The translations under genes were made by a program, and so were the position numbers. From Deltaproteobacteria bacterium (GTDB taxonomy: Bacteria > Desulfobacterota > Desulfarculia > Adiutricales > Adiutricaceae), in contig JAISZP010000043.1 of assembly GCA_031269135.1 (NCBI GenBank), forward strand, positions 1-5,698: a stretch of 5,698 nt of DNA, written 5' to 3'. A model generated the notes under the pieces. It saw only the letters and a program-made list of their open reading frames with translations. It was not told the origin of the DNA and searched no databases. Shown piece after piece: positions 2,736 through 5,698 of the stretch. Within the stretch, counting starts at the first letter, position 1. Every line of letters starts with the position of its first letter.

Positions 2736-5698
2736 CTAATACTCGGCGTATCCCCAGGGGTTGGAGACGTCGTGACTTTGAATGTCGTTATACTGGCTAA
2801 AAGGGAGAGCGTAGCTCAACTGCTCGAAAAAATCGACCGTAATGAACGCTTTTTTCTCTAAATGGTAGACGGCTTGTCCTATCCCATCGTTTATGCATAA
2901 ATATATTTCGGCAAGGTGATGTCCTTTTTGGTCTGGGGACTGCGTCGGAGTTTGGCGTTCGGAGAAAAAGTTCAAGGCGTTTTCCAATTCGTCCAAGCTG
3001 GTGTTGACGGTCACTGAACGGGTCATCTTATGGACGGCTTCTTCTAAATCCAAGATCTCGGTCACGTTGATTTTTCGCCGGTATTTTTTTTCCTCATTTT
3101 GTTTCTCCAAGACCCCATCGATCAACACCAACCGACCGTTTTCCACCAGGGAAGTTTTTTTCTTGTATACGTTGTTCCACATGACCAACTCCACGGTAGA
3201 GCCGTCGGAGTCCTCCAAGGCGGCGAAGACGAAGGGTTTGCCGTTTTTTCCCACCTTTTCGTTGATTGACGTCAACGTCCCGCAGAGTCTGAGTTTCGAG
3301 CCGTCGCCGACGCGTTCGATCTCGCTTATGTTTATGTTGCGCATGGCCGCCATGGCCGCTTCAAAGCGGGCTAAAGGGTGCCCGGAGACGTAAAACCCTA
3401 AAAGCTCTTTTTCCAAAGCCAGTCTTTCCGTCTCGCTGAGAGGGGCCGCCTCCGGCCAAACTCTCTGTTTGGCCGGAGGCGCGGGGAGAACTGAAAAGAG
3501 GTTGGCGGAAGAGCTTTTAAGCTTTTTTTGGCGTGAGGCGGCCCCTTGCTCGATGGCTTGGTCGAGAACAGCCAACAAGCTTTCTCTCGGCGCTCCGCCG
3601 GAGCGGTCGAAGGCCCCGCATTTTATGAGGGCTTCTATGACCCGGCGATTCACTTTTTGACTGCCCGCCCTTTGGCAGAAATCGAAGATGTCCGCGAAAG
3701 GCTTTTTCTTTCGAGCGTTGATTATGGCTTCTATGGCCGTCTGCCCTAAACCCTTGACGGCTCCCAGGCCGAAGAGGATGCTGTCGTCGGCCACGCTGAA
3801 TTCGAAGTCGGAGGAGTTGACGTCGGGAGGCAGGACCGCGATTTTACGTTTGCGGCATTCTCTGATGATGGTGCTTATTTTCTCATGGTCGCTCTTCTCG
3901 GAGGTCATTAGGGCGGCCAAAAATTCCAGAGGGTAATGAGCCTTGAGCCAAGCGGTTCGGAAGGTGACTACGGCATATCCGGCGCTGTGCGATTTATTGA
4001 AGCCGTATTGGGCGAATTCGGCCATTAAGGCGAAGATGCGCTCGGCTTTGTCTACAGGGATGTCATTGGCTTTGGCCCCGTCCATGAAGCGGGTTTTGTG
4101 TTTTCGCATGACCTCGGGGAGTTTTTTGCCCATGGCCTTTCTTAAGAGGTCGGCTTCTCCCAAGCTGTAACCGGCTAGAGACTGGGCGATGCGCATGACC
4201 TGCTCTTGGTAGAGGATGACTCCCAGGGTTTCGGAAAGAATCGGCCTGAGCTGCTCGACTACGTAGTGGGGCTGTTCTTGGCCGTGTTTTATTCTTATGT
4301 ATTCGTCGACCATGCCGCTGTTGATGGGACCGGGCCGGTAGATGGCGACCAAAGTGATGATGTCTTCCAGGCACTGAGGTTTAAGGCGCATCAGCACTCC
4401 TCGAATCCCGGCGCTTTCAAGCTGGAATATTCCGCTGACTTCGCCTCTCGCCAGCAGTTCATAGGTAAGCGGGTCTTTGAAGTCGAGAGCGTCCAAATCC
4501 TCTTTTATCCCTTTTTCGGCCAAGAGTCTTAGGCAGTGCTTGATCAACGTCAGAGTCTTCAAGCCTAGAAAGTCGAACTTTATAAGTCCGTTATCTTCCA
4601 CTCCTCCCAATTCGTATTGGGTTATGACCTGGATTTTGCGTCCGTTTTCCTCAGGCGACTTGGAATCGCAGCAAAGAGGCAGATGATCCATAAGCGGGCG
4701 GTCGCCTATGACTACGCCGGAGGCGTGGATGGAGGTGTGGCGGGGGAGGTTTTCCAAGACAAGGGCGTATTCGATCAATTTTTTTATTTCAGGGTCGTTT
4801 TCGGAAACGTCTTTTAAAGCGGGGTTGCTTTCTATAGCTGCTTTTAAGGAGATGTTCAACTGGTTCGGGATCATCTTGGCGATGGCGTCTACGGACGCGT
4901 ACGGCAAGCCTAAGGCCCGCCCGACGTCTCTGACGACCGCTTTTGCCTTCATTTGCCCCAGCGTTATGATCTGGGCCACATAATCGCTGCCGCCGTAAGT
5001 GTCGGTCACGTAGCGAATCACTTCGTTTCGGCCTTCCGCGCAAAAGTCGACATCTATATCAGGCATGGAAATGCGCTCGGGGTTTAGAAAACGCTCAAAA
5101 AGAAGACCGTAATGAATGGGATCGACGTCGGTGATGCCCAAACACCAGGCGGCTAGGCTGCCGACCGCCGAACCGCGTCCGGGTCCCACGGGAATGCTCT
5201 TGCTTTTGGCCCAGGCGACGAAATCGGCGACTATCAGAAAGTAGCCGGGAAACCCCACTTGGTTGATGATGCCGATCTCATGCTCCAGGCGTTTTTCGTA
5301 GACGGCTCTTTGCTCGTCCGTCAGCGCGATTCCGCGACTCGCGAAATCGTCGAGGCGACTTTCAAGTCCGGCCGTCGCCTGCTGGATAAGCCTTTGATCG
5401 AGACCGACGTCGGACTCTTCGGCGCCGGGAATGGCGGGAAAATAATAGGTTTTCTTGGGAAAAACAATGTCGCAGTTGGCGGCGATCTCCAGAGTGTTGC
5501 TCAAAGCCTCAGGGCACCACTTGAAGCTCTCCTGCATCTCCTGGGGACTTTTAAAGTAGAATTCAGGGGATTCCATCCTCATCCTTTTTTCGTCTTTTAA
5601 AGTCTTGCCCGTCTGTATGCATAAAAGAACGTCATGGGCCTCCCAGTGCTCCTTCAAAAGGTAGTGACAGTCGTTGGTGGCGACCAAAGGAAGGCCCA
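2736..5698 (-). CDS. dnaE: DNA polymerase III alpha subunit (DnaE), N-terminus outside window
   Basis: Catalytic subunit of the replicative C-family polymerase, acting in the cytoplasm with the beta clamp and clamp loader. The frame stays open to the window edge as GLPLVATNDCHYL, so 986 residues are visible and roughly 190 N-terminal ones (most of the PHP domain) are missing. Numbering from the V of VATND as residue 2: the end of PHP is at 1-30, GPGRGSAVGSL at 168-178, the catalytic aspartates in MPDIDVDFC (Asp210, Asp212), the third in KFDFLGL (Asp372), ILYQEQVM at 491-498, YGFNKSHSAGYA at 561-572 and PPDVNSS at 620-626. Helix-hairpin-helix motifs lie around 662-695, then a linker with clamp-motif candidate SANLF (727-731), an OB fold at about 798-870 and a short C-terminal domain ending NPWGYAEY. 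All three metal-binding aspartates match E. coli Asp401, Asp403 and Asp555, so the enzyme should be active. It is the E. coli-type DnaE and not PolC (no inserted exonuclease domain). Confidence 0.98.
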   Translation of the reverse strand, partial: GLPLVATNDCHYLLKEHWEAHDVLLCIQTGKTLKDEKRMRMESPEFYFKSPQEMQESFKWCPEALSNTLEIAANCDIVFPKKTYYFPAIPGAEESDVGLDQRLIQQATAGLESRLDDFASRGIALTDEQRAVYEKRLEHEIGIINQVGFPGYFLIVADFVAWAKSKSIPVGPGRGSAVGSLAAWCLGITDVDPIHYGLLFERFLNPERISMPDIDVDFCAEGRNEVIRYVTDTYGGSDYVAQIITLGQMKAKAVVRDVGRALGLPYASVDAIAKMIPNQLNISLKAAIESNPALKDVSENDPEIKKLIEYALVLENLPRHTSIHASGVVIGDRPLMDHLPLCCDSKSPEENGRKIQVITQYELGGVEDNGLIKFDFLGLKTLTLIKHCLRLLAEKGIKEDLDALDFKDPLTYELLARGEVSGIFQLESAGIRGVLMRLKPQCLEDIITLVAIYRPGPINSGMVDEYIRIKHGQEQPHYVVEQLRPILSETLGVILYQEQVMRIAQSLAGYSLGEADLLRKAMGKKLPEVMRKHKTRFMDGAKANDIPVDKAERIFALMAEFAQYGFNKSHSAGYAVVTFRTAWLKAHYPLEFLAALMTSEKSDHEKISTIIRECRKRKIAVLPPDVNSSDFEFSVADDSILFGLGAVKGLGQTAIEAIINARKKKPFADIFDFCQRAGSQKVNRRVIEALIKCGAFDRSGGAPRESLLAVLDQAIEQGAASRQKKLKSSSANLFSVLPAPPAKQRVWPEAAPLSETERLALEKELLGFYVSGHPLARFEAAMAAMRNINISEIERVGDGSKLRLCGTLTSINEKVGKNGKPFVFAALEDSDGSTVELVMWNNVYKKKTSLVENGRLVLIDGVLEKQNEEKKYRRKINVTEILDLEEAVHKMTRSVTVNTSLDELENALNFFSERQTPTQSPDQKGHHLAEIYLCINDGIGQAVYHLEKKAFITVDFFEQLSYALPFSQYNDIQSHDVSNPWGYAEY
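3447..3481. repeat. Perfect 15-bp inverted repeat with 5-nt loop inside dnaE
   Basis: CGCCTCCGGCCAAAC (3447-3461), loop TCTCT, then GTTTGGCCGGAGGCG (3467-3481). All 15 pairs match and ten are G:C, so the mRNA would form a strong hairpin. It encodes about residues 736-747 in the low-conservation linker between the HhH and OB domains. Recalled alignment to E. coli DnaE shows almost equal linker length (40 against 41 residues from the clamp motif to GHP) and a shared WPE, so it does not look like a simple inserted palindromic element. No U-tract follows on either strand. Confidence 0.9.

Noticed and set aside
3591..3605. G+C-rich 15-bp palindrome CGCTCCGCCGGAGCG in dnaE
   Set aside because: Two 7-bp arms with a one-base centre cannot form an RNA hairpin as is, and palindromes of this size are common in G+C-rich coding DNA.
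5685..5687. TTG at 5687 as the dnaE start codon
   Set aside because: The frame continues upstream to the window edge as GLPLVATND, a conserved DnaE segment, so this TTG is an internal leucine.

Overview
This window looks like a chromosomal segment of a Gram-negative bacterium of moderate G+C. It carries one complete gene and two genes cut by the window edges, all on the minus strand. In transcription order from the right they are dnaE (replicative DNA polymerase III alpha subunit, N-terminus outside the window), rfaE1/hldA (stand-alone ADP-heptose-pathway kinase, complete) and an AroP/PheP-like amino acid permease (C-terminus outside the window). The heptose kinase implies a lipopolysaccharide-bearing outer membrane. 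The separated kinase domain and the general look of the DnaE would fit a deltaproteobacterial/Desulfobacterota-like lineage, but that placement is a weak inference from memory of the families.

Layout: 1-766 is the permease start. 767-1625 is an 859-bp gap with no convincing gene. 1626-2612 is rfaE1. 2613-2735 is a 123-bp spacer made almost wholly of a short tandem repeat, with the rfaE1 ribosome binding site inside its last copy. 2736-5698 is dnaE. dnaE and rfaE1 could be co-transcribed, as they share a strand, have a short gap and show no clear terminator between them. They serve unrelated processes (replication and LPS core synthesis), and the permease is probably a separate transcription unit.

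The most unusual property is the non-coding DNA rather than the genes. Both gaps are built from degenerate direct repeats with periods of about 12-20 bp, and the unit sequence differs from cluster to cluster: 826-894, 1200-1273, 1406-1441, 1442-1481, 1521-1573, 1607-1640 and 2613-2725. One cluster runs into the last codons of rfaE1 and another carries the rfaE1 ribosome binding site. The large gap also holds an imperfect inverted repeat of about 100 bp (1410-1513) enclosing a perfect 14-bp palindrome. Inside dnaE there is a perfect 15-bp-arm hairpin (3447-3481) in the linker between the helix-hairpin-helix and OB domains. I see no mobile-element gene, CRISPR array, tRNA or rRNA, and no defence or secondary-metabolism system. 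The genes are ordinary housekeeping genes and the repeats are the feature worth following up.
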